A stretch of 64,000 nucleotides of DNA from Vibrio sp. CK2-1 (GTDB lineage Bacteria > Pseudomonadota > Gammaproteobacteria > Enterobacterales > Vibrionaceae): the NCBI RefSeq assembly GCF_021726515.1, contig NZ_JAKKCJ010000003.1:62001-126000 (forward strand), in the 5' to 3' direction. Made by a program: the position numbers and the translations under genes. This document shows, piece after piece, positions 41,021-49,561 of the stretch. The notes under the pieces were generated by a model. The model did not search any database, was not told where the DNA came from, and saw nothing but the letters and a program-made list of their open reading frames with translations. The number at the start of each line of letters is the position of its first letter. Position 1 is the stretch's first letter.

Positions 41021-42568
41021 TTAGCCTACTTTAGTCACATCGACATACAGTTTCAGCTTCTGGCCTGGCTTTAAATAGTCTTTTTCATTTAAGCCATTCC
41101 AAGCAAGTACTTGGTCGGTATTCACTTTAAATCGCTGTGCAATACTGCCGACAGTGTCACCAGAACGAACGTTGTAGTACACGGTACGGATAATGGCACC
41201 ACTTTTGTTTTCCTTCCAGATAACTAATTTTTGGCCTACGCGTAATGGATCTTTGGGAGCCATGCCGTTCCATTTAGCCAGAGATTCTACCGACACGTTA
41301 TTTTTCTTAGCAATGGTCCAGAAGCTATCACCACTTTTTACTGAGTATTCAGATTTCAACTGACCACGAGAAGTCGATTGGATTTTCGCTAGACGGTTAG
41401 TGGCACTTAACGAATATTGCTTATTATTTTGGGTTGAATGCGGCACCATCAAATACTGACCAACACGGATATTGGCATCATTCATGTTATTTGCTGTTTG
41501 AATGGCTTTCGTGGTGGTCTGATTATTTCTCGCAATTACGCTTAAGCTATCACCCGGCTTAACTTTGTAGCGAGTGAATTTGATGCCTTTGCCACGGTTC
41601 TTTTCAGCTTGCTCATTAAAGCGGTCTGCTTTTTCTAACGGGATCAAGAAAGTGTATGGCCCAGTCGGAGAGGTTGCCCATTGGTTGTATCCTGGGTTGT
41701 AGCTTTGTAATTCTTTGACTGACATGCCTGCGTATTGAGCGGCAATGGCAAGGTCTAGCTGCTCTTTTGGATCGACTTGTGTCAGTACCGGTTTATTGGC
41801 AATCACAGGAAGATCGACACCATATTCTTTTTGGTTGGCAAGAATATCTGCTAGTGCAAGTAGCTTAGGTACGTAGCCACGAGTTTCTTTTGGTAGATCT
41901 AATGAGAAAAAGTCGGTTGGCTTGCCCAGTTTTTTGTTCTTACGAATGGCGCTAGATACGCGACCACCACCACTGTTATACGCAGCGATGGCATTTTCCC
42001 AGTCACCGTCGAAACGATTACCTAAATAAGTCATGTATTCTAAAGCAGCATCGGTTGCAGCGTTAACATCACGGCGTCCGTCATACCAATAGTTACGCTC
42101 TAAACCAAATCGGTCGGCTGTCACCGGCACAAACTGCCATAAACCAGCGGCACTACCATAGGAATATGCAAAAGGGTCAAAGGCGCTTTCTACTACGGGT
42201 AGTAACGCTAATTCCAGTGGTAAGTCACGATCTTCAATTTTGGTTGTGATGAGATACAAAAAAGGTTCAGCACGTTTTGACACCGTTTTTAGGTGCTCAG
42301 GATGATCAAGGTACCATTTACGGTAGTATTCAATACTAGGATCATCAGCAATAGGCAGCTTGAATTGCATTGAAATGCGTTTCCACAAGTTTTGTTGCTC
42401 TTGTGGTGTTAATTGCTTCGGTGGCTGCTTTTTTTCTGGGGTAGAGGGTTCAACCATTACAGTTTGGCTAGCTTTTTCCGGCTCATCGGTCTGCTGATCG
42501 GTGGATGTCGGTACGCTTTGGCAACCTACAAGTAGTAGTGCCGTAGCCCAAATGTATTTTGAATTCAT
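41021..42568 (-). CDS. mltD: Membrane-bound lytic murein transglycosylase D with three LysM domains
   Basis: 515 residues from the ATG at 42568, preceded by TTAGAGGTTGTTTTA. A lipobox (ATALLLVGCQS) makes it a lipoprotein. The SLT domain has VESAFDPFAYSYGSAAGLWQ with the catalytic glutamate and AYNSGGGRV. Three C-terminal LysM repeats follow (YKVKPGDSLSVIA, YSVKSGDSFWTIA, YNVRSGDTVGSIA), one more than the two I expect for E. coli MltD. It cuts peptidoglycan glycan strands with 1,6-anhydro product. It lies downstream of gloB on the same strand. Confidence 0.95.
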   Translation of the reverse strand: MNSKYIWATALLLVGCQSVPTSTDQQTDEPEKASQTVMVEPSTPEKKQPPKQLTPQEQQNLWKRISMQFKLPIADDPSIEYYRKWYLDHPEHLKTVSKRAEPFLYLITTKIEDRDLPLELALLPVVESAFDPFAYSYGSAAGLWQFVPVTADRFGLERNYWYDGRRDVNAATDAALEYMTYLGNRFDGDWENAIAAYNSGGGRVSSAIRKNKKLGKPTDFFSLDLPKETRGYVPKLLALADILANQKEYGVDLPVIANKPVLTQVDPKEQLDLAIAAQYAGMSVKELQSYNPGYNQWATSPTGPYTFLIPLEKADRFNEQAEKNRGKGIKFTRYKVKPGDSLSVIARNNQTTTKAIQTANNMNDANIRVGQYLMVPHSTQNNKQYSLSATNRLAKIQSTSRGQLKSEYSVKSGDSFWTIAKKNNVSVESLAKWNGMAPKDPLRVGQKLVIWKENKSGAIIRTVYYNVRSGDTVGSIAQRFKVNTDQVLAWNGLNEKDYLKPGQKLKLYVDVTKVG

Positions 42569-42779
42569 TAAAACAACCTCTAAAAAACGGCTGCAAATGA
42601 TACTTGTGTTTATCAATGAGTGGCAAGTGAGAATTATCCTAAAACCCGATAAAGCCTTACAAATGGTGTAAGATTCTATAAGGTTTTAGATAAATTTATG
42701 AGCAATTTGATTAATTTAGCAGCGATTTTTTGTTTTTTTTAAAAAGTAACAAAATTTGACCAATAAACGTCATTAATCC

Positions 42780-43562
42780 TTAGAATTCATTTTTCCATTC
42801 ACGTAAGGCTGAAAATACAGAGAGTTCGGTGAGTTCATCGGTGCGTGCCGATACGGCTTTCATTACACTTGGCTCTTGGCAACGTAAAAACGGATTGATC
42901 CATTTTTCTTGACGAATGGTGGTTGGAATCGTCGGTTTTTCTTGTGCTCTCAATCGATTCACTTCATCACGGTAGTTATGTAGTAACTCGTTATCCGGTT
43001 CTACCGCTAGGGCAAACGACAAATTTGATGAGGTGTATTCATGGGCACAATAGACTTCAGTTTCTTGAGGAAGTGTTGCCAACTTTTGTAGTGAATCAAA
43101 CATTTGCTCATAAGTGCCTTCAAATACTCGGCCACAACCGGCAGAGAAAAGCACGTCACCACAAAATAGTTTGCCGTCACCGACATAAGCAATATGCCCG
43201 TTAGTGTGTCCGGGAACATCCATCACAAGGAAGGTTTCACCAAAGACTTCAATACGGTCGCCACCTTGTACAGAATGAGTCAGCATTAACACTGGGTCAT
43301 TACTTGGACCGATAACTTGAGCTTTAGGGTAGTGGCGCAATAGTTCTGCCACGCCACCGACATGATCGGCATGGTGGTGAGTAATGATGATAAGTTCTAA
43401 TTCTAAATTATCTTGTTGTAAGCGTTGTAAAACAGGGGCAGCTTCACCGGGATCGACTAAAGCGCAGGACTGACTATTATTTTGAATCAGCCAGATGTAA
43501 TTATCGTTAAATGCAGGTATGCTTTCGACCGTTAAGCCTGAATTTTTTTTATCAGTTAACAT
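42780..43562 (-). CDS. gloB: Hydroxyacylglutathione hydrolase (glyoxalase II)
   Basis: 260-residue metallo-beta-lactamase fold. The metal-binding [13 protein letters not shown] (about 58-70), a [10 protein letters not shown] histidine and [14 protein letters not shown] aspartate are intact, and the C-terminal domain has FLRCQEP. It hydrolyses S-lactoylglutathione to lactate in methylglyoxal detoxification. It is divergent from yafS, as in E. coli mltD-gloB-yafS. Confidence 0.96.
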   Translation of the reverse strand: MLTDKKNSGLTVESIPAFNDNYIWLIQNNSQSCALVDPGEAAPVLQRLQQDNLELELIIITHHHADHVGGVAELLRHYPKAQVIGPSNDPVLMLTHSVQGGDRIEVFGETFLVMDVPGHTNGHIAYVGDGKLFCGDVLFSAGCGRVFEGTYEQMFDSLQKLATLPQETEVYCAHEYTSSNLSFALAVEPDNELLHNYRDEVNRLRAQEKPTIPTTIRQEKWINPFLRCQEPSVMKAVSARTDELTELSVFSALREWKNEF

Positions 43563-43602
43563 TGTGGATCTCCAATCCGGACTGCGAAGAGATATCTAAT
43601 CT

Positions 43603-44355
43603 ATGAAGCCAGCACGCATTCAAAAATCTTTCGTCCAACCCCATTCTTGGCAACAGCTAAAAAATGGTGAGTGGGTGGTTGAATCGATCCAAACTCGTCT
43701 TGATGAGTGGTGCCCAAAGTTATTTGGTTATCACATGTTAAAACTGGGTGGTTTAAGTTGTGAATTAACCACGCATAATTGCAATATCAAACATCAAGTG
43801 AATGTCGATATTGCCAATCCGCTTCATTCCGTTATTGCTGATGCTTATGATTTACCATTTGTTGAAAAAAGCATCGATGCTGCTTTGGTCTGTCATCAGC
43901 TAGACTATTGTAGCGATCCTCATCGCTTGTTGCGAGAGATTGATAGAATAATTATCGATGATGGACATATTATTCTGACTGGCTTTAATCCGATGAGCTT
44001 AACGGGCGCGGCGAGTTTATTACCTTGGCGTAAGAACAATTTGCCTTGGAGTGGTCGCATGTTTACGCCATATAGAATTAAAGATTGGCTGGGCTTGCTT
44101 AATTATGAAGTGATTCATTGTGATACTTATGCTCTGTTTCCTGTTCGTAGAGGGAAAGCGCTGACTACTTGGCTTGAGCATGGTATGGGAGCTTGCGCTT
44201 CAACATTTGGTAGTGTGTATTTTATTGTTGCCAAAAAGCGTATGTATCCATTAAAACCAATTAAACCCCATTGGAAAGTGAAAAATCGTCGTTTCTCACC
44301 CGCCAGTGTGGGGTTTAATAAAGCTTCATCTAAAGTAAAGAACAGTAAGGTTTAG
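43603..44355 (+). CDS. yafS: SAM-dependent methyltransferase YafS
   Basis: 250 residues, class I methyltransferase core (VIADAYDLPFVEKSIDAALV, DGHIILTGFNPMSLTGA) with a degenerate glycine loop. It matches E. coli YafS by position between gloB and rnhA. The substrate is unknown. The C-terminus is a basic lysine-rich tail. It converges with rnhA, nine bases apart. Confidence 0.85.
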   Translation: MKPARIQKSFVQPHSWQQLKNGEWVVESIQTRLDEWCPKLFGYHMLKLGGLSCELTTHNCNIKHQVNVDIANPLHSVIADAYDLPFVEKSIDAALVCHQLDYCSDPHRLLREIDRIIIDDGHIILTGFNPMSLTGAASLLPWRKNNLPWSGRMFTPYRIKDWLGLLNYEVIHCDTYALFPVRRGKALTTWLEHGMGACASTFGSVYFIVAKKRMYPLKPIKPHWKVKNRRFSPASVGFNKASSKVKNSKV

Positions 44356-44364
44356 ATGAAAGAA

Positions 44365-44826
44365 CTACCCTTCAAACCCTTTGTCTTCTTGGGTAGGGGA
44401 TTCGGCTGCGGTACGGGCAAGATCATCACAAATTTCATTTTCTCGGTGTCCGGCGTGGCCTTTTACCCATTTCCATTCCACTTGATGGCGAACGGTTTCT
44501 TGATCAAGCGCTTTCCATAGATCGACATTCTTAACGGGCTTTTTAGCTGACGTTTGCCAATTTTTCTTTTTCCAACCATGGATCCATTGAGTGATACCTT
44601 GGCGTACATATTGGCTATCCGTGGTTAACGTCACTTGGCAAGGTTCGGTGAGGGCTTTAAGGGCAACTACCGCAGCCATCATTTCCATGCGGTTGTTGGT
44701 AGTGAGGGTATAACCTTCAGATAGGTATTTTTCTTTACCTTTATAGCGCAACACTATGCCATAGCCGCCAGGGCCAGGATTACCTAAACAAGAACCATCT
44801 GTGAAAATTTCTACGTGTTTCGTCAT
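44365..44826 (-). CDS. rnhA: Ribonuclease HI
   Basis: 153 residues. The four catalytic carboxylates are in [16 protein letters not shown] (Asp), NRMEMMAAV (Glu), LTTDSQYV (Asp) and ENEICDDLA (Asp), and a basic [11 protein letters not shown] handle binds the hybrid. It degrades the RNA of RNA-DNA hybrids. It is divergent from dnaQ, the classic rnhA-dnaQ arrangement with back-to-back promoters in the 68-bp gap. Confidence 0.98.
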   Translation of the reverse strand: MTKHVEIFTDGSCLGNPGPGGYGIVLRYKGKEKYLSEGYTLTTNNRMEMMAAVVALKALTEPCQVTLTTDSQYVRQGITQWIHGWKKKNWQTSAKKPVKNVDLWKALDQETVRHQVEWKWVKGHAGHRENEICDDLARTAAESPTQEDKGFEG

Positions 44827-44894
44827 GATTTGATACTATGAGTCCATATTGGAATAACCAGTCATTAATACGGCTAGTCTGACAAGAGTTTATT

Positions 44895-45629
44895 ATGAAT
44901 ACCAGCACTAATGTTTCTTATGATCGCATCATTGTTCTTGATACCGAAACCACAGGTATGAACCGAGAAGGTGGCCCTGTGTATATGGGACATCGAATCA
45001 TTGAAATAGGTGCGGTAGAAATTGTTAATCGTAAACTGACCGGTAAACATTTCCATGTCTATATTAAGCCGGATCGTGAAATCGACCCTGAAGCGATTGC
45101 GGTTCATGGTATTACCGATGAGTTTCTAGTCGATAAGCCAGACTATAAACAAGTTCATCAAGAGTTTTTAGACTTTATTAAAGGTGCTGAGCTAGTGGCT
45201 CACAATGCACCCTTTGATGTTGGCTTCATGGATTATGAGTTTGAGCTGGCTAACCAAGACGTAAAAACATCGCAGGTTTGTAAAATTACCGATACCTTGG
45301 CGATGGCCAAAAAGATCTTCCCCGGTAAGCGAAATAACCTCGATATTTTATGTGACCGTTACGGCATAGATAACTCTCATCGTACTTTGCACGGCGCTTT
45401 GCTCGATGCGGAGATCTTGGCCGATGTCTACTTGCTAATGACAGGTGGCCAAACCGCCATGCAGTTTAATGCTGGTCAGTCTAAAGATGGTGGAGTGGGT
45501 GAAACCATTAAACGAGTGACAGGGCGTAAAGCGTTGAAAGTCTTGAAAGCTAGTGATGAAGAATTGCAGCAACATGAAGAGCGTTTGGATTTATTTGCCA
45601 AAAAAGGTACTTGTTTGTGGCGTGATTAA
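44895..45629 (+). CDS. dnaQ: DNA polymerase III epsilon subunit (proofreading exonuclease)
   Basis: 244 residues. Exo I motif IIVLDTETTGM (about 11-21), Exo II VAHNAPFDVGFMDYE and Exo III HRTLHGALLDAEILADVYL are intact. The C-terminal tail binds the alpha subunit (DnaE). Divergent from rnhA. In many Vibrio and enterobacterial genomes a tRNA-Asp locus follows dnaQ; here a hairpin and the repeat lipoprotein gene follow instead. Confidence 0.98.
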   Translation: MNTSTNVSYDRIIVLDTETTGMNREGGPVYMGHRIIEIGAVEIVNRKLTGKHFHVYIKPDREIDPEAIAVHGITDEFLVDKPDYKQVHQEFLDFIKGAELVAHNAPFDVGFMDYEFELANQDVKTSQVCKITDTLAMAKKIFPGKRNNLDILCDRYGIDNSHRTLHGALLDAEILADVYLLMTGGQTAMQFNAGQSKDGGVGETIKRVTGRKALKVLKASDEELQQHEERLDLFAKKGTCLWRD

Positions 45630-45630
45630 T

Positions 45631-45661
45631 AAAAAATGAGCAGATAAGGTATCTGCTCATT
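45631..45661 (-). terminator. Terminator for the repeat lipoprotein gene (minus strand)
   Basis: A perfect 12-bp stem (AATGAGCAGATA / TATCTGCTCATT) with an AGG loop. Read on the minus strand it runs into a T-tract (A-run on plus at 45631-45636). It starts immediately after the dnaQ stop and may serve both genes. Confidence 0.8.
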
Positions 45662-45734
45662 AACTACTTGTTTCTTAAAAAAACTGCTTATAACTGGTGA
45701 CTTATTGATTAGCTATAGCAGCCTATTTTAAACA

Positions 45735-48700
45735 CTATTGTTCAATCGTATCGGGTAGTACCAATTCTTGATAAAGCGGCTCAGATAGTTCACTTACTGT
45801 GTGGTCTGGCGCTACAATATAGATATGACTAGGGGTAAATTGAACGACCCACTCTTCATGATTCATCGCTTCTAAAATCACAAAGCCATCAATTGGTGCC
45901 ACTTCGAGTTTACCTATCTGGCTTAAATCATAATAAGAAATGTGCCAATCTCCTCGTATATCGACATTCGACTCATAACTTTCATATGTACTTAAGAAGT
46001 TGATCGAATCCCTTTCTGGATTGAAAACACCCATTTGAGTATCAAAATGCTTTATCCCATAACCTGTAGTGGAGTCATAAACTTGGTAAAAGTTAAATGG
46101 CGCAACTTGTAACGGTTGTGGTTTAAACTCGGTAAAGGTGATATCAAGTGACGATGATATCCCTTGGCACTGATTGACAGTTTGAACATAACGAGCATCA
46201 ATTAAATTGCGTTGGCCGGCTATTTGGATTGCATCCATTTGATCTAGCTGCTCAACAAATCCGATATCCATGTCAGTATAAAAGTAGCTGGTGGTAAATA
46301 AATCTTGTTGTGTACAACTAGTGATACCAGCAGGCAACACTCCATTTTGTATTAACTCTTTAAATTGATGTTGGATAATCAACAAACTATCAACTACCGC
46401 ATATTCAATATCTTCTATGTTCGTGTTTACCGTCGCTGAGTATTGAGGCAGGAAATTATTGCCTTCAAGTACTGATATATCTGGATGCGTATTTATGTTC
46501 TCTGTTGTTTTTACTTCATCTACTACTGGTGACTCTGGTGCTATTTGCTCTATTTTCTGTGGTACAGGGAGCGGAGTCGTGTACGTGTATTGAGTAGGTA
46601 ACGCTTTTGGTTCTGCTTGAGCGATCTGTTGCGGCTCTGCCAATGGAGTGCCTTGCTCTAACAAAGTTGGCTGTAGCTTAGGTGCACTGGCAGCTTGCTC
46701 AGTCGGCAATGCAAATGGTGTTGCTTGTTCTGTTGGCGTTGGCTGAGCTTTTGGTTCTGCTTGAGCAATTGCTTGCGGCATTGCTAACGGAGTTCCTTGC
46801 TCTAACAAAGTTGGCTGTAATTTAGGTGTACCAGCAGCTTGCTCTGTCGGCAAGGTAAATGGTACGGCTTGCTTGTTAGGAGTTGGCTGAACTTTTGGTG
46901 TTGCTTGAGCCATTGGTTGTGGTGCCACTAACGGAGTACCTTGAGCTAACAAAGTTGGCTGTAGCTTAGGTGCACTGGCAGCTTGCTCAGTCGGCAAGGT
47001 AAATGGTACGGCTTGCTTGTTAGGCGTTGGTTGAACTTTTGGTGTTGCTTGAGCGATCTGTTGCGGCGCTGCTAACGGAGTAGCTTGAGCTAACAAAGTT
47101 GGCTGTAGCTTAGGTGCACTGGCAGCTTGCTCAGTCGGCAAGGTAAATGGTACGGCTTGCTTGTTAGGCGTCGGTTGAACTGTTGGCGTTGCTTGAGCGA
47201 TCTGTTGCGGCTCTGTCAACAGAGTAGCTTGAGCTAACAAAGTTGGCTGTAGCTTAGGTGTACCAGCTGTTTGCTCAGTAGGTAAAGTAAATGGCCCAGT
47301 TTGTTCTGTAGGCGTCGGTTGTGCTTTTGGCGTAGCTTGAGCAATTTGTTGCGGTGTTGCCAACGGAGTGCCTTGTGCTAACTGAGTCGGCTGTAACTTT
47401 GGTGCACTGGCAGCTTGCTCGGTCGGCAATGCAAATGGTGTGGTTTGTTTTACAGGCGTAGGTTGAACTTTTGGCGTAGCTTGAGCAATTTGTTGCGGTG
47501 CTGCTAACGGAATGCCTTGTGCTAATTGAGTTGGCTGTAGCTTAGGTGTGCCAGTCGCTTGCTCGGTCGGCAAGGTAAATGGTGTAGCTTGTTTTGTAGG
47601 TGTTGGTTGTGCTTTTGGCGTTTTTTGAGCAATTTGTTGCGGTGCCGCTAACGGAGTTCCTTGCGCTAATTGAGTTGGCTGTAACTTAGGGGTACTGGCA
47701 GTTTGCTCGGTCGGCAAGGTAAATGGTACGGCTTGCTTGTTAGGCGTTGGCTGAACTTTTGGTGTTACTTGAGCGATCTGTTGAGGTGCAGCCAACGGGG
47801 TAGCTTGGTCTAGTGGAGTAGGTTGTAACTTAGGTGTACCAACAGCTTGTTCAGTCGGCAAGGTAAATGGTACGGCTTGCTTGTTAGGCGTCGGTTGAAC
47901 TGTTGGCGTTGCTTGAGCGATCTGTTGCGGCTCTGTCAACGGAGTGTCTTGTGCTAACTGAGTCGGCTGTAACTTTGGTGCACTGGCAGCTTGCTCGGTC
48001 GGCAATGCAAATGGTGTGGTTTGTTTTGCAGGCGTAGGTTGAACTTTTGGCTCCGCTTGAGCAATTTGTTGCGGTGCTGCTAACGGAATGCCTTGTGCTA
48101 ATTGAGTTGGCTGTAGCTTAGGTGCACTGGCAGCTTGCTCGGTCGGCAAGGTAAATGGTTCAGCTTGTTTTGTAGGCGTTGCTTGAACTTTTGGTGTTGC
48201 TTGAGCAATTTGTTGTGGTGCTGCTAACGGAATGCCTTGATCTAGTTGAGTTGGTTGTAATTTAGGTGTGCCAGCAGCTTGCTCAGTCGGCAATGCAAAT
48301 GGTGTGGTTTGTTTTGCAGGCGTAGGTTGAACTTTTGGCTCCGCTTGAGCAATTTGTTGCGGTGCTACTAACGGAATGCCTTGTGCTAATTGAGTTGGCT
48401 GTAGCTTAGGTGTGCCAGTCGCTTGCTCGGTCGGCAAGGCAAATGGTGTAGCTTGTTTTGTAGGTGTTGGTTGTGCTTTTGGCGTTTTTTGAGCAATTTG
48501 TTGCGGTGCTGCTAACGGAGTGCCCTGATCTAGTTGAATAGGTTGTAATTTAGGTGTACCAGCAGCTTGCTCAGTCGGCAATACAAATGGTTCAGCCTGT
48601 TCTGTAGGTGTTGGCTGAGCTTTTGGTTCTGCTTGAGCGATCTGTTGAGGTGCTGCCAACGGAGTAGCTTGATCTAGTTGATTAGGCTGTAACTTAGGTG

Positions 48701-49325
48701 TGCCGGTCGCTTGCTTAGTCGGCAATATAAATGGTTTAGCCTGTTCCATAGAAGTCGGTTGAACTTTTGGTTCTGCTTGAGCGATCTGTCGCGGCGCTGC
48801 TAACGGAGTAGCTTGAGCTAACAAAGTTGGCTGTAACTTAGGTGTACCGGTAGTTTGCTTTGTCGGCAAGGTAAATGGTGTCGCTTGTTTTGCAGGCGTA
48901 GGTTGAATTTTTGGCTCCGCTTGAGCAATTTGTTGCGGTGCTGCCAGCGGAGTAGCTTGAGCTAACAAAGTCGGCTGTAGCTTAGGTGTACTTGTTACTT
49001 TAGCCACAGGAATTTCTGGTACAGCTTGTTTGTTAGGTGAGGGAAGTGGCTTTGGCGTTACTTGAGCCATTGGCTGTGGTGCTGCTACCGGAGTACCTTG
49101 TTTCAACAAAGTAGGCTGTAATGTAGGTACACTTTGAACTTTCTGAGTTGGTTGAAGTTTAGGTGACTTCAAAGGATCTTGATTAGGTTCTTTTAGTGGA
49201 ATGGGAATTTCTACACTTGTGATTGGTTCTTCCGCTGTGTTTTTTTGTGGTGAATTAGATGATTCTTCACTATTACACGCAGATAACAGTAGGCTGATTA
49301 TTGTTGGAATATAGATACTTCTCAT
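45735..49325 (-). CDS. Large tandem-repeat lipoprotein with unrecognised C-terminal domain
   Basis: About 1196 residues from the ATG at 49325; a four-codon longer start at 49337 is possible. YIPTIISLLLSACNSEESS is a lipoprotein signal with lipobox LSAC. Serine/asparagine follows the cysteine rather than Asp, favouring outer-membrane sorting. A P/Q/T/A-rich region of about 860 residues contains about 18 units of 48 residues, each two related 24-residue halves (PKLQPTLLAQATPLAAPQQI and PKVQPTPAKQATPFALPTEQ). A C-terminal domain of 267 residues with no obvious repeats follows, with two cysteines (ITSCTQQ, VNQCQG) that could pair. I do not recognise that domain. A surface or periplasm-spanning stalk presenting it is inferred. 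Confidence 0.85.
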   Translation of the reverse strand: MRSIYIPTIISLLLSACNSEESSNSPQKNTAEEPITSVEIPIPLKEPNQDPLKSPKLQPTQKVQSVPTLQPTLLKQGTPVAAPQPMAQVTPKPLPSPNKQAVPEIPVAKVTSTPKLQPTLLAQATPLAAPQQIAQAEPKIQPTPAKQATPFTLPTKQTTGTPKLQPTLLAQATPLAAPRQIAQAEPKVQPTSMEQAKPFILPTKQATGTPKLQPNQLDQATPLAAPQQIAQAEPKAQPTPTEQAEPFVLPTEQAAGTPKLQPIQLDQGTPLAAPQQIAQKTPKAQPTPTKQATPFALPTEQATGTPKLQPTQLAQGIPLVAPQQIAQAEPKVQPTPAKQTTPFALPTEQAAGTPKLQPTQLDQGIPLAAPQQIAQATPKVQATPTKQAEPFTLPTEQAASAPKLQPTQLAQGIPLAAPQQIAQAEPKVQPTPAKQTTPFALPTEQAASAPKLQPTQLAQDTPLTEPQQIAQATPTVQPTPNKQAVPFTLPTEQAVGTPKLQPTPLDQATPLAAPQQIAQVTPKVQPTPNKQAVPFTLPTEQTASTPKLQPTQLAQGTPLAAPQQIAQKTPKAQPTPTKQATPFTLPTEQATGTPKLQPTQLAQGIPLAAPQQIAQATPKVQPTPVKQTTPFALPTEQAASAPKLQPTQLAQGTPLATPQQIAQATPKAQPTPTEQTGPFTLPTEQTAGTPKLQPTLLAQATLLTEPQQIAQATPTVQPTPNKQAVPFTLPTEQAASAPKLQPTLLAQATPLAAPQQIAQATPKVQPTPNKQAVPFTLPTEQAASAPKLQPTLLAQGTPLVAPQPMAQATPKVQPTPNKQAVPFTLPTEQAAGTPKLQPTLLEQGTPLAMPQAIAQAEPKAQPTPTEQATPFALPTEQAASAPKLQPTLLEQGTPLAEPQQIAQAEPKALPTQYTYTTPLPVPQKIEQIAPESPVVDEVKTTENINTHPDISVLEGNNFLPQYSATVNTNIEDIEYAVVDSLLIIQHQFKELIQNGVLPAGITSCTQQDLFTTSYFYTDMDIGFVEQLDQMDAIQIAGQRNLIDARYVQTVNQCQGISSSLDITFTEFKPQPLQVAPFNFYQVYDSTTGYGIKHFDTQMGVFNPERDSINFLSTYESYESNVDIRGDWHISYYDLSQIGKLEVAPIDGFVILEAMNHEEWVVQFTPSHIYIVAPDHTVSELSEPLYQELVLPDTIEQ
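46539..49127 (-). repeat. 144-bp tandem repeat array inside the lipoprotein gene (about 18 units)
   Basis: Sixteen well-matched in-frame units of 144 bp (core about 46683-48986) are bounded by one degenerate unit at each end. Every core unit starts PKLQP and has length 48 residues without indels. Variants cluster: the QKTPKAQPTPTKQATPF version is seen in units 4 and 10, and QGIPL plus KQTTPFALPTEQAA in units 5, 7 and 11. PLTEPQQIAQATPTVQ occurs in units 8 and 13. This implies multi-unit duplications. Confidence 0.95.
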
Positions 49326-49505
49326 CGCTGAATCCATTTATTTTATTCTGTAAATTAATACTAGAATGAATGCATTCAGCGCGTGAATGTTTGATGTGGA
49401 TCAAATATTGTTGGTGTTTTTTTATTCTTTTTTTTCTGACTAATTAGTCAGTTAATTTTTAGTTGTTGATTTTTATGGATTTCATGCTTGTGCTAGGAAG
49501 TATAT

Positions 49506-49539
49506 AAAAACGCTCTCATTGATCGGGTCAATGAGAGCG
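49506..49539 (-). terminator. Rho-independent terminator after fadE
   Basis: A perfect 12-bp stem (CGCTCTCATTGA / TCAATGAGAGCG) with a 5-nt loop and, on the minus strand, TTTTT following. The rest of the 49326-49505 gap is AT-rich and presumably holds the lipoprotein promoter; I see no clear hexamers. Confidence 0.93.
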
Positions 49540-49561
49540 GTATGTATACAATATAGAAATG

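Noticed and set aside
45630..45734. tRNA-Asp gene expected after dnaQ in relatives
   Set aside because: The spacer holds only a 12-bp terminator hairpin; no cloverleaf or TTCGA loop is visible.
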